Source of the DNA: Ampullaceana balthica | Taxonomy: Eukaryota > Mollusca > Gastropoda > Lymnaeidae | Assembly (NCBI GenBank): GCA_944989445.1 | Contig: CALYLW010001088.1 | Location: 94,501-158,500, forward strand | Length of the DNA: 64,000 nucleotides | Direction of reading: 5' to 3' | Shown here: positions 12,992-23,124 of the stretch, piece by piece | Layout of the letters: every line of letters starts with the position of its first letter | Position numbering within the stretch: position 1 is the stretch's first letter | Notes under the pieces: generated by a model | What the model was told of the DNA's origin: nothing | Database searches by the model: none | The model's input: the letters and a program-made list of their open reading frames with translations, nothing else | Position numbers and translations under genes: made by a program

Positions 12992-13785
12992 GTAATTGTG
13001 CTGGTAATTGGTGACTGGGGAAGAGGAGGTAATAGACACAAATAATTCAATTGTTGTCGCCTCAACTAACCCTAATAAAAGCTTGTTCCAGTCACTAATT
13101 GTTATTTTTGGTAAGAACGAACAACTTCTGCATTGAGTTCTGGTACTCATGAGCCTCAAAAGCCTATCATGGCTTCGTTTATGTCTTGGCGGTAGAGGGT
13201 TGAGTTTTCACCCTATGCCGGGACAGAGGACTATATGGCTCATTATATATTTTAAATCATTGTTGTAGAAAGTTTTCGCCATTTTTTTCCACATGTGAGT
13301 AGGTAAGTTGTGATTAGAATGCTGTCAATGCTTGATGTGCTTCTGTGTCTCTTTAGGTTTCGGAACGATATTCAGCTCATCTAATCTCAGATGTACAAAT
13401 TCTTCACGCAAAAACTCTGCAAAAAATGTGACTAGAGTAATTTGTAAATAATATGACTAAAAACGTTGGGAGCGTGTTTCGTATAAAAATTAAAGATTTA
13501 TAATTTAGAAGGCAAAAGATAGATCTATAGTAAAGTGAGATAATGAGTGAACTGCATATGTAAAGCCTCATAAGCGCCCTCCACACGTTTTTAGTCATAT
13601 TAATTTAAATCAAAGTACTTCAAATTATAAGTTTTAAATTATTTTCTTCTTTTTAATTTTTAGTCAACTTATAAAAACGTGGTTTTTAAACATCTTTTTT
13701 TTTAACCTCTATTTATTTTATTCTTTTTAGTCTAAGTGTATGCTATGGTGAGTATTGTCGCTTCCTTTTGATTATTGAAGTATTC
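12992..13785. other. Intergenic stretch, nothing recognised
   Basis: Short overlapping ORFs only, with no coding character. No repeats matching elsewhere in the window were found. Confidence 0.35.
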
Positions 13786-14030
13786 ATTATGTTCAATATG
13801 ATACGCATCGCGCGACAAACATTTACAGACTGAACGTGACTGAACTTCACTTGCTGTTAAACACGGGGATGTGGTCATCGATGGCTGGGGTCAACTCCGG
13901 TGGCACGTGGGTGTCAACAATAGCAGACGGATACAGATGCTATAAAGATTTAAACTCAAAATTCATTAATTTAATTACGGTAAATTCGATCGATCTGAAA
14001 TTTTGATACAATGCATTGTCATCCAAGATC
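13786..14030 (+). repeat. Interspersed repeat family R1, copy 1
   Basis: About 245 bp running from a GTTCAATATGATACGCATCG block through AATTTAATTACGGTAAATTC to GATACAATGCATTGT. The same sequence occurs at 20985-21215 (same strand) and 22505-22805 (opposite strand). It is an old repeat of unknown class. Confidence 0.75.
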
Positions 14031-14418
14031 TCTGTGGTAAAATTGTGAGATCTCTAGGACCATCAGAAGTGGTTTAATTTTACGTAAGAAAATTTGAAAT
14101 TTTGTGGACAGGAACGAAATCAAGTTAATAAAAACGTGGTAAAAAATGACAAGACAAGACATACTGCTGTGGAAATTCTATTTGAAAACTGGGATAAGAG
14201 TTAAAAGTCATTATTGGCTGTTTTCTATCGGCTTTACATACAAGATTGCACAGATAAGAAATTTGATTCTGCGAAATAACATGGCTAAACTAAATGCAAC
14301 CTTTTAGAGAAATCCAAAGACTGTCGTAGCTGTATCACTGTCAATGTTAACCCACCCTTTTAAGTCTAACGCAGATCAAAGGAGAAAGGTTTCTGTGGAA
14401 TGGGCTGGGTGCCACATT

Positions 14419-14694
14419 ATGCCATCAAAGAATTTCAATAAATATCTGTCACTCCTTATCTTTGTATGGTTATTTTTGCCAGGTACAAATTGTGGCCAGA
14501 TGGCTCATTGTTATTACTGTCAGATAATGTACAACTTGGTTCACCAACATCTCAAAGCCTGTTTAAATCGTTTCGTCATGAATCCTAGAGTCATCAAAGA
14601 TGGCCCACCCTTCAAAAAGTATACCAGCATGTGTAAACGTGTGGGACTTAGTACTCGTCTGATCGGTCTCCTTCAATTTCAAATAAATGCATAG
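14419..14694 (+). CDS. Candidate small secreted Cys-containing protein (uncertain)
   Basis: From the second in-frame ATG (the ORF opens at 14344) a 91-residue protein begins MPSKNFNKYLSLLIFVWLFL, a convincing signal peptide ending near LPGTNCGQ. The mature part has five or six cysteines, with a CYYC pair, a later AC, and C near YTSMCKRV. The start of this pattern is reminiscent of secreted Ly6/quiver-type proteins, but the ORF is too short for a full domain and ends without the later cysteines. There may be downstream exons (a GTGTGG donor lies after KR) or it may be a chance ORF. A SINE begins about 215 bp downstream. No paralogue is visible in the window, and I assign no function. Confidence 0.3.
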   Translation: MPSKNFNKYLSLLIFVWLFLPGTNCGQMAHCYYCQIMYNLVHQHLKACLNRFVMNPRVIKDGPPFKKYTSMCKRVGLSTRLIGLLQFQINA

Positions 14695-14910
14695 TTGCTG
14701 CCGTTGATCATATCTCCAAGCTGACTGACGCAAGTTAGCTATAGCAGATACAAGTGCCTCTATCAAGTATGTTTGCATCTGACGTTGCCTACAACTACCA
14801 TCTATAAACAAAATATCGTCAACATGAAAATAAAAAAAAATAAAGGGAGGCGAGGGTGACTGTTTTTTTTTAATTTTAAATCTAGCTTCCTTTATGGTTT
14901 TTAATAAAGT

Positions 14911-15141
14911 ACGCGGTGGTCGAGTGGCAGCGCACTGGACTGTCGTACCGATGGTCACGGGTTCGAATCCGTGTGAAGGCAAGGGTTTGTTCCCGGGGCC
15001 TAGGGCATCCCTGAGTCACCCCGCTCCGAATGGGTACCTAACTACATGTCATCACTTGCCAAACAGATCATCTGTCATGGTCTGTGGACGCAACTATCTT
15101 GTGCATAGAAGGAGCGTCTGTATAGATAAGACAAGACAATT
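14911..15141 (+). mobile_element. tRNA-derived SINE, full-length copy
   Basis: The head has pol III box A-like (TGGTCGAGTGG) and box B (GGTTCGAATCC) motifs at tRNA spacing. The body follows from about GAAGGCAAGG through GGGGCCTAGGGC and ATGGGTACCTAA. The tail ATAGAAGGAGCGTCTGTA followed by GATAAGACAAGACAA matches the LINE 3' end at 17812-18346. About 230 bp. Two further copies lie at 45610-45849 and 54683-54977 (both minus). Confidence 0.9.
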
Positions 15142-15620
15142 ATTCATATAGGGTCTAACAATATCAGCAATTTGCATGGGAAAATATTCAAGCATAACTT
15201 TGGTTTCCATGGCAATTATGTGAATTTCAAAATATTAAGTTTACTAAGGCTTTTAAAACAACCTTAGTAGTTATGACCTTCAATTTTTAAAATATAGATC
15301 ATTTGTCATGTAATAAAGAAACTGTTAGTATGCGTGACCAAGGAAATGACTTAAACATTCATCCCTGTGTCTGTGCATGTTTTAAGTAATGCAGAAATGT
15401 TAGTTTTTTTGTTCACGAAGACGGGCGGGGCCACGACAAGACGGTGAAGACATAATAAGTGATTTTAAAAAATAAGACTGACAAGTTACAAGGATTACCG
15501 AGATGAAAATGTTTCTTCACCATCTGAGCCTTTCCTGAATAATTCTGTGACTCTGAAATGCCCCTTCCCTAATAATAATAATAATAGAAACACATTCTGT
15601 TATTGGGCTCTAAATTTAAT
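15142..15620. other. Intergenic stretch, nothing recognised
   Basis: AT-rich, with only a short AAT-type run near 15573. No supported gene or TIR. Confidence 0.4.
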
Positions 15621-15622
15621 TA

Positions 15623-17004
15623 CAGTCGAAACCGCTTATGTCGATGGCGTTGGGGTATGAAAAATGGCGTCGACATAACCGATGATCGAGATAAAGGAAA
15701 ATCAATATGGCGGCAAAATATTAACATGTGCTTGAAATTTCTTTATGTACATGATTAATTAGTTAGCGTTAATTAGTGATGGGATGATTTATCGGAATCG
15801 TATCGGAACCCTAATATTTCTTCACTCTTTCCTAAGTCTAAGGTTGTAATTAATGTAATGACCGTTCGTTTTTAAGGACCGTTTAAAATTTAAATATAAC
15901 TATAACCATGGTTCCCACTCAGGAAAACGGGAAAAAGTCGGGAATTCTTAAAAATAAATTCTCGGCCTTGAAAGTCGGGAAAAGTTATGACTAATCGGGA
16001 ATTTATATATATATATATATATATACATATATATACACATGTATCTATATTTATGCCGAAGTAAAGGACTTTGATTACGTCTCTGTCATGTTTCGATTCC
16101 ATTTATTTAATGAAAAATAAGTTACCAGTTTATAATTGTCTGCGCATGCGCTAAAAGGTTAAAGTTTACGCTTCGCCGTGTCACAGTCGCGTTTGCCGTC
16201 GTATCAGCGAATTTAAAATACAAATAACAAATCAATATGGTTATTTTAAGTTTAATGCTTTTGATGTATATATATTTATGCCGAAGTAAAGGACTTTGAT
16301 AACGTCTCTGTCATGTTTCGATTCCATTTAATAATTTTAAAAAAAGTTACCAGTTTATAATTGTCTGCGCATGCGTTAAAAGGTCAAAGTTTTCGCCTCG
16401 CGTCGTCCCATGGCGCGTGTCACAGCCGATCGCGTTTGCAATGCCCGTCGAATCAGCAAATAAAAAAAAATAAACATATCAATATGGTAATTTTAAGTTT
16501 AATGCTTTTGACGTGCAGGATATCTGTTACTATCAGAACGCTCTCGAATTTCCTCAGTCAATCAAACTTGTAATATAAATAAAACTATTGTGGCCTTGAC
16601 CGTTGATCACAGCACGCTGTGGGCTGTGTGTACTGACACAGTACTGTGTTAATCAGTTTCATCGTCACGCGCGTGTTAGTGTCACAGTCACTTATCTTAC
16701 TGGTAACAAAGCAACAACAACAAACTTTTAAAAGAATAATAATTTATTAATTTTTTTATTTAATTATATAAAAACCACCGTCGATTCTCGATACAAACCT
16801 TTATTTTCAACCGACGAAAATCGAGTTAAGTTGCAAATTTGGCCCTCTTTTGTGCTCGAGATACTAGGTTTCGGCGACATAAAAGAATCGACATTACCGA
16901 TGAGAAAATGCTAAGACAAAGAGAGAATTTGGCGGTTCCAATAAAAAACGTCGACATAATAGGGTGGTCGATATAACCGAGCTCGAGATAAGTGGGTTCG
17001 ACTG
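15623..17004. mobile_element. pogo/Tigger-like DNA transposon remnant
   Basis: TA flanks both ends. The left terminus CAGTCGAAACCGCTTATGTC and the right terminus (reverse complement CAGTCGAACCCACTTATCTC) form TIRs of the pogo/Tigger kind. Subterminal repeats around GTCGACATAA occur at both ends. The 1382-bp interior has no intact transposase and carries a (TA)n run near 16003-16030 and a direct duplication (16049-16515). Confidence 0.75.
16049..16515. repeat. ~220-bp direct tandem duplication inside the Tigger-like element
   Basis: Two adjacent copies (about 16049-16268 and 16270-16515) run from TTTATGCCGAAGTAAAGGAC through ATTGTCTGCGCATGCG to TTTTAAGTTTAATGCTTTTG. They differ by small indels and substitutions. 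Confidence 0.85.
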
Positions 17005-17088
17005 TATTACTTTTGCTAAAGCTCACTCTGTTAATCAAATATTTTTTATTTTTTTCAAACTTTCATCTTATCTCCCTTCCCTAACAAA

Positions 17089-17687
17089 TGAACTAAATAT
17101 ATTATTATCATAAGTATTAAAATGTATACTATGTTAATTAAAATGTAGGGAAACAACAAAATAGGGGGAAAAATCCTAGTCATCTAAAACTTTGTCATAT
17201 AATTAATTTTATAATTAATTTTTTTTAATGAATCTGAATAGTGAAATTTCGCACACAAAAACAGCACTAACAAAAGGTAGATAATTTTTTTTCTCTCAAA
17301 TTTTAAACACCAAGAATATCATTAATAATACCACAAATAATAATTTACAATAATCATTGCTATTTCAATACTGCACTTTTCATTGTTTTATAATCAATCT
17401 TAAGATAAACAACTTTTTTCAAACTTGTCGCTGTCTTGCTTATCCGTCTTCCACTCACAGCCTACCAACTCCTCATGCCTTGCGCCCCATCCAATGACAA
17501 CAATACCTTCTCTTGCTGGTTTGGCAGACGGGGTCCCGCCTTTACCAACATTCACTTTAATTTTTTGCTGTGGGGAGACCTGAATCAAACCCCTGGCATA
17601 TCCCCCTCCTCCCCCGCCGCCACCTCCAAAGTGACCTGTACCGCCACTGCCATAGTTGTCACAAAATAAGCAAGTTGTCTGCACCAA
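17089..17687 (-). pseudogene. Truncated duplicate of the YWTD gene's 3' exon and 3' UTR
   Basis: This matches 23125-24060. The 3' UTR block (AACTAAATATATTATTATCA onward) and the coding end are shared in order. The ORF is still open to the same TAA at 17400: residues QTTCLFC, then DNYGSGGTGHF, a nine-glycine run, YARGLIQVSPQQ and VGKGG. Relative to the parent it lacks about 28 residues after QTTCLFC, about 13 residues near the C terminus and about 240 bp of 3' UTR. Similarity stops abruptly at the upstream side, where a Helitron-like sequence (ATTACTGCACCAAAAAAATA) begins. There is no splice acceptor or promoter of its own, so it is probably non-functional. Confidence 0.8.
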
Positions 17688-17811
17688 ATTACTGCACCAA
17701 AAAAATAACTCTTTGAGTCAGTCAGCACTGTTTACAACACAAATGCTGACGTCATAGATTCGCGCGTTGTTTGGTTAATGTTTCAACAAATGTAATAGAG
17801 ATATAAAATTA

Positions 17812-18346
17812 AAATGCTACCTCACTTTGGTGAGACCTGTACTAGAATATGCATCTTCTGTATGGGACCCATCCACCAAAGAAAACATTGATAAACTAGA
17901 ACAAATTCAAAAAAGAGCTGCCAGATTCATTACTGGAGAATATTCGAAACTGACAAGAATATCACCATTAGTTAAATCATTAAACCTTGAAACACTAGAT
18001 GATAGAAGAACCAAGAGCAAAGTAGTAATCATACATAAAGCAATTAATTCTAATTTAGAAATACAACACAAAGATAACTTAATACAACCCTCAGATAGAC
18101 ATAAGGATAAAAACACCTTTCTTATTCCGTATGCAAGAACAAACACATACAAGTTTTCCTTCTTCCCGTCCGGAATTCGGGCGTGCAATGGGTTGCCTGA
18201 AGAATCCAGGAAAACCAACACTTTATCAACATTTAAATCTCTAATAAAAATGCAGGACTAAACACAAACCATAGATAAGCGTAGGACGCAATAATCTCTG
18301 TATAGAAGGAGCGTCTGTAAACAGATAAGATAAGATAAGATAAGAT
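17812..18346 (+). mobile_element. CR1/jockey-like LINE, 3' end (best copy)
   Basis: An uninterrupted frame to TAA at 18259-18261 encodes the C-terminal end of a non-LTR reverse-transcriptase ORF: LVRPVLEYASSVWDP, then KLEQIQKRAARFITGEYS and NGLPEESRKTNTLSTFKSL. These match the thumb/post-RT segment of CR1/jockey-type LINEs. The 3' UTR is about 85 bp and ends in AACAGATAAGATAAGATAAG repeats. It is 5'-truncated. The endonuclease and RT core are absent from the window, so an active copy must lie elsewhere if the family still moves. Confidence 0.85.
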
Positions 18347-18419
18347 GTTAATCTGGAAACCAAAAGGATTATGATTTAGCGTTAGGCGTGAGGCAGTCAG
18401 CGATAATTGAGCGTAAATT

Positions 18420-18855
18420 AAACAATATAATTTGCAATGTCTGTCCGTGACGCTACTAATTTTAGAAAGGATGGAAAACCAAATTACTGCACCAATGCAT
18501 CAAAATGTGTGCAAATTAAAGATGCGCTGTAAAAAAATATTATATGACGTCATTGTTTCGCTCACACATGTATTTTAATTTTGGAAAAGGGATCAATGTA
18601 AAAAGAGGATTTGATGATGGTTAATTATAAAATCAAAAAACAAAGGGGGCGTCGTAGTCGCCCTACAAACCCCTATTATAAAATACTTTGTGTACATTTC
18701 AGAAAGTTTAATATTTCGTATTTATCAAACAAGGACAAGTTAGTTGGGATTTTGAAAAGGTCGGCGCCGTAGGCGTCCTAAAAAAAGTGCATTTTTTATA
18801 AAATAAATAGATTTCAGCTGAAAACGTCCGTCATTTTTGACGGGTGATACGCTAG
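18420..18855 (+). mobile_element. Non-autonomous Helitron-like element, copy 1
   Basis: The 3' end has a hairpin CCGTCATTTTTGACGG at 18828-18843, followed eight bases later by CTAG (18852-18855) and then T. This is the Helitron 3' signature. The 5' part (TAATTTGCAATGTCTGTCCG) is shared with copies at 18856-19162 and 37548-37822. The 5' TC is not clearly defined. Confidence 0.65.
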
Positions 18856-19162
18856 TATATATATGATTTGCAATGTATGTCACGTCTGTCTGTCCCATCT
18901 GTCTGTCCGCGACGCTACTAATTTTAGAAAGCAACACACCAAATTACTGCACCAAAAAAAAGAACTCTTTTCGAACGTCCGCATAAAATTGTTAAATATG
19001 AAAATAAATCAATAAAATAATAATAAATAAAATAAATGAAAGTTCTGTATTAGTATTACATTATTGGATATTCTGATGTGTATTTTTTTCAAAATAAATT
19101 GATTTCAGCTGAAATGTATTTATTTTGAAAACTTCCGTTATTTTTGACGGGTACTACACTAG
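18856..19162 (+). mobile_element. Non-autonomous Helitron-like element, copy 2 (head-to-tail)
   Basis: Starts directly after the CTAG of copy 1. It shares GATTTGCAATGTATGTC, ACCAAATTACTGCACC and AACGTCCGCATAAAATTGTT with the third copy. It ends with hairpin CCGTTATTTTTGACGG (one mismatch) and CTAG at 19159-19162, with the same eight-base spacing. Confidence 0.65.
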
Positions 19163-19348
19163 AGAAGTAATAAAACTTCAGCAATGAAACACTTTTGACA
19201 ACACTTCAGAAAAAGTTAGTCTATATATTTTTAACAATTGAAAAAAACACAGTTTTATATGCTGTCCTACTAATACTTATTAATAGTAATACAGTGCATG
19301 AATGCATTCTACTCATTCAGTTTCTATCACCCAATACCTTATAGGCAC

Positions 19349-19618
19349 TTAGAATATCAGTTTATAATTGTCATAGTCATGAATAAAACAAACGCGATGT
19401 AGTTTATCAGCTTTTAGGCTTAATCGTTTGCTGTTTATTATCAAACCAGCAACTGAAAACATGCACTCCGCCGGTACAGATGATGCTGATGACGATAGGT
19501 GAAGACGAGCCAGTTGAGTAAGTTGTGGGTACGAGGATGATGCAGCACTGCTACGCCAGAAAGCGAGAACATCATGAAACTGAACAACAGGCGCCGTCAA
19601 ATAGTTTGCAATTTCCAC
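19349..19618 (-). pseudogene. hAT transposase C-terminal dimerisation region, remnant
   Basis: An 89-residue frame has the conserved hAT C-terminal block: FWRS, then YPQLTQLARLHLSSSASSVP, AECMFSVAGLI and NSKRLSL. It ends at a stop after YKLIF. The catalytic middle is not recognisable upstream (19620-20170), where only short open stretches remain. This differs in type from the ZMYM1-like hATs elsewhere in the window. Confidence 0.75.
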
Positions 19619-20189
19619 AGCTGAAATAAATGTTTTAAAAAATCAAAACACAACAGTACTAACTGCTAGGTTATATAACATTTCATTATAGTACACAGTA
19701 GATGTAATATTTAGTTAGTCAATAGATACCAGTAAACACATATTGGAATAAAAACCTGTACTAAATGTCACTACAAGTATTTAAAATAGCATAGTATTTA
19801 AATACTGTATGTATTTTAAAATATTTTACTACAAACTGAGTTGTCTATTGAGAGCAAAATAAAACGAAAACTGTTTCAATGCCAATAAATTAACATAGAA
19901 TACATTGTCAGTACAATTGTTAAGTGACTGCTCAGTTCTCAGCTCATTCATCAGCTTCATTCGCAACCGCTTACATCGGCCTTCTTCGGAAACATCTTCA
20001 CTGACCAACTGTCAATGTGATCCATCAGCTACAGACAGGATGAATCCACGGGCCACTGCTGACTGTCAGACATTCTCCAGAATTGTGGTTGCATCTGACC
20101 ACGGAATCAATGATTTGGAATCTGATGCAGCTTGATGTGATCATTGACAGGAAATCGATGGTCAAGTTGCTTGAGAACTGACAGCTTGA

Positions 20190-20560
20190 TCATTCGTATC
20201 ATTTTTCGGCGGATTTACGGCAGACAAAATACGGCGGCTAATGCGGCGCGCCGCATATTTTCCGGCGGATTTTTGGCGGACCAAAATTTGGCGGCGTATT
20301 CGGCGCGCGGCGTCGTCTGAGGGGTCTAGTTAAAGCCCAACGTGCAACCCGATAATAAATAGTCTTTGATGTCTGTAACACAGTCAATCGTTTGTAGTCA
20401 GTCTCGATTGTAAAGTGACTACCATAAAGGTATCTTGAGAACATTGTGATAGTCCACACCAGGACCGGCCCTAGAGTGTGCGGGGCCCAATGCAGCAAAC
20501 GATGAGCGGGGCCCCAAGGCTGCAGACGAGGAGCGAGACCCGTGCTCAAATTTGCATTTT
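20190..20560. repeat. GC-rich palindromic patch and a hAT-like end
   Basis: This patch stands out against the AT-rich background. It contains a perfect 16-bp palindrome (ATGCGGCGCGCCGCAT, 20239-20254), a near repeat of it about 50 bp on, and several GGCGGAT motifs. From about 20460 a CAGGACCGGCCCTAG start followed by GCGGGGCCCAA looks like one end of another hAT element. I found no partner end. Confidence 0.4.
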
Positions 20561-20716
20561 TACATATATTAAAATAATGTGAAATAAAAATATTAATATA
20601 CTTAAATTTTTTACACAGCATTAACGCAGCAATAATTATATATTTATTAATTTAATTTTTTAAAAATCATAAAACTAAAAAAAGATGTTAATAATTAAAA
20701 TGTTTTGTTTTGGTAT

Positions 20717-20975
20717 GGGGCCGTCAATAAACTACGTCACGCGCCTAGGAGGGGAGGGGGTCGCGCATTTGTGACGATGTGTGACGAGGGGGAGGGGGGT
20801 GTTTAAGAAATGTGACGTCACATCAAAACACGCTACTTTAAATAAAAGTTCCACTTACCTATTTGATTGTTTACAATTTATTTAATGAAGTTTTACAAGG
20901 CTTCACGCGTGTTACAATATTAGAGTGCAGCCTTAAGCTAAATGCATAATTAAATAATAATAAAAATAATAATTT
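20717..20975 (+). mobile_element. GGGGCCGTC TIR element, left end only
   Basis: TAT followed by GGGGCCGTCAATAAACTACG, then the G-rich and TGACGTCA-containing subterminal region shared with 37890-38272 and 40998-42681. It aligns through the TTTACAATTTATTTAATGA block. The right terminus is not found, so the element is truncated or disrupted by later insertions. Confidence 0.65.
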
Positions 20976-20984
20976 TATATATAA

Positions 20985-21215
20985 AACATAACTAAAAGTA
21001 TTGATTATGTTCAATATAATACGCACCGCGTGGCAGACCCCTGTGACATCGAGGGCTGGAGTGAACCTCCAGTGACCCGTAGAGGTCAACTATAGCAGAC
21101 GGCTACACGTGCTACATAGAGATAAACTAAAAATTCATTAATTTAATTACGGTACATTAGATCGATCTGAAATCTTGATACAATGCATTGTTAGGTAGCA
21201 CAAGTCTATGTGCAA
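20985..21215 (+). repeat. Interspersed repeat family R1, copy 2
   Basis: Matches 13786-14030 in the same orientation and 22505-22805 in inverted orientation (shared AATTTAATTACGGTACATT and ATACAATGCATTGTTAGGT). With the inverted copy it brackets a decayed hAT transposase piece. Confidence 0.75.
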
Positions 21216-21485
21216 TAGAGTTTAATAAGTTTTATTTTGTAAAGGCTTCTTTCTCCGAAAGTCACACACACAGGAATAGTTGTGTGTGTTAGGAAAGTCA
21301 CTCTAACGCTTGTGTCCTGAAAGAATCGGCGAAATCTGAACAGGGTCGCCGTAGGTGACTACAGGAATCATGGAACTCAATGACTGCAATTCTTCAGGTT
21401 CCTTACTATCGCAGGGTGTGAGATTTTTCTACAGATTCATTCTGCCATTCTGTAGATATCTTTTTTTTTCTTCTTTTGAATGAAA

Positions 21486-21872
21486 TTTATAAAGAAATTC
21501 AAACGAGTCTAGATGCCTTCGTAGTTGTTAAAGCGACTGTCCATCGACAAGATTGTAAAATCAACAACCTGGTTTTAAAAATATGTGCGTAATTTGTCTT
21601 GTGCATCGACAAATCCTTCATCTTCTCCTTCATATGTAACTTTTTTTTCTTTTTCGAACTCTCGTCTCTTTGAATAAGGGTTCATCTTCTAAGTCCGTGG
21701 CAATTTCTTTTGCTATTGCTATTGCTGTTTCAAAACCCCAACTTCTATAAGATTTCAAACATTTGCAAGTATATTCCATGCTGTCAACTGTAGTTGCTAA
21801 ATCGACTCGGGATATTTTGTAATTCTTTGCTGATGTAATTAAATTGGGACAATATGTGGAACCAAAAATCAA
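21486..21872 (-). pseudogene. ZMYM1-like hAT transposase fragment
   Basis: Minus-strand frames read ISRVDLATTVDSMEYTCKCL, then KSYRSWGFETAIAIAKEIAT and RKRKK. After a short shift come YEGEDEGFVDAQDKLRTYF, QVVDFTILSMDSRF and NNYEGI. This matches the segment before the dimerisation region in ZMYM1/DUF4371-type hAT proteins (small helical block, KRKK, then a DxLxxRF motif). Stops and a frameshift are present. Confidence 0.6.
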
Positions 21873-22504
21873 TTTAAAAAATTAAATTGAAGTTCTTAAT
21901 TTGTTTGCACAATGATTCGAATTCAATTCCAGCTTGTCAATCACTACTTTGCTCTACAATTTCGAAAATTGCTTAATATATTTCGCCTGTTTGATATCGC
22001 ACTGCATTTACACTTTCCACACGGTTTTCCCATATTCATATTGTTTCCACAAAGTGGTTTCACATAAATACCTTAAAACATACTTGGAAAGGATAGCCGA
22101 TCGCTTTGTTGTGCAAATTGATATACAGTAACATTATAGTTACATGTTCAATAAGAGGTAAGACTGTAAGACATGTCACAATATAAAATATACACCTAGC
22201 CCCCTATAAGGGACCTAACGGTGACCGGAGGAGGGTGTCTTTAAATCGATATTGTCCTTAAATAAGGGCTCTCGATTTTTTCACTTACCAAAGCAGGTTA
22301 AATCCTTAAAATGGCGTTTCGTATTTTTAAAAATTGCTTTCTAAAATGCTCTGGGAAAAATACTTTTTTAAATTAGGATTTAGGGTGATTATAATATTTT
22401 ATTATATTGGAACGCAATTTATCTAACTATTTTATCCTGAAAAAATAAATACAAAGTTTCCTTGATACAGTTGTTATTCTTTAAAAAAAAGAACAAGTAT
22501 TACG

Positions 22505-22805
22505 ATATAGTAGTAAAATCGAGCTGAACTTTTGCACATAGACTCGTGACACCTAACAATGCATCCTATCAAAATTTCAGATCGATCGAATGTACCGTAA
22601 TTAAATTAATGCATTTTTAATGTATCTCTATATAACATATGTAATTCAATTTCACAGTTTGTTATTTTTTGTCTTCCACGTGCCAGTTGAGTTCACGCCA
22701 CCCATCGATGTCCACACCCCATCCCCCCGGTTTTAAAGCCAGGGGCGATTAGTCGTTTTCAGTCCGTAAATGTTTGTCGCGATTGCACATAGTCAGTACT
22801 TTTAG
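22505..22805 (-). repeat. Interspersed repeat family R1, copy 3 (inverted)
   Basis: Reverse-complement match to R1 copies 1 and 2. It includes CAATGCATCCTATCAAAATT and TAATTAAATTAATGCATTTT on the plus strand, and the GTCCGTAAATGTTTGTCGCG outer block. Confidence 0.75.
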
Positions 22806-23118
22806 TTCGGCTATGCCTCATATCTAAGGTCTTTACAGTCAAAAACTTTGTTTTTAAGGGGTTGTTTAATCGCTGCCTTTAGATTTTTGCCAGCCGGTGT
22901 GGCACTTACTCGTAATCTATCCCGTTATTTATTTAGATAATCGTGTGGTTTTTGCCCCCCTATATTTTCATTTTTACCATCAAAAATGTTTTTGAGGATA
23001 TTTATGGGACCTCTTACTCTTATTTTTCGCCTGAACATTAGTTCAAATGGGGAAAATCACGTTAATCAATTATTTTTGGTCTGTTTCATCTAAACATATC
23101 TTTGCTCCAATTTGTTAC
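22806..23118. other. Intergenic stretch, nothing recognised
   Basis: Short AT-rich spacer between the R1 repeat and the 3' UTR of the YWTD gene. No supported feature. Confidence 0.4.
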
Positions 23119-23124
23119 ACGTGA

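Noticed and set aside
14911..14985. tRNA gene call at the box A/box B pair
   Set aside because: The sequence continues into a SINE body and LINE-like tail and recurs at two other sites, so it is a tRNA-derived SINE head, not a tRNA gene.
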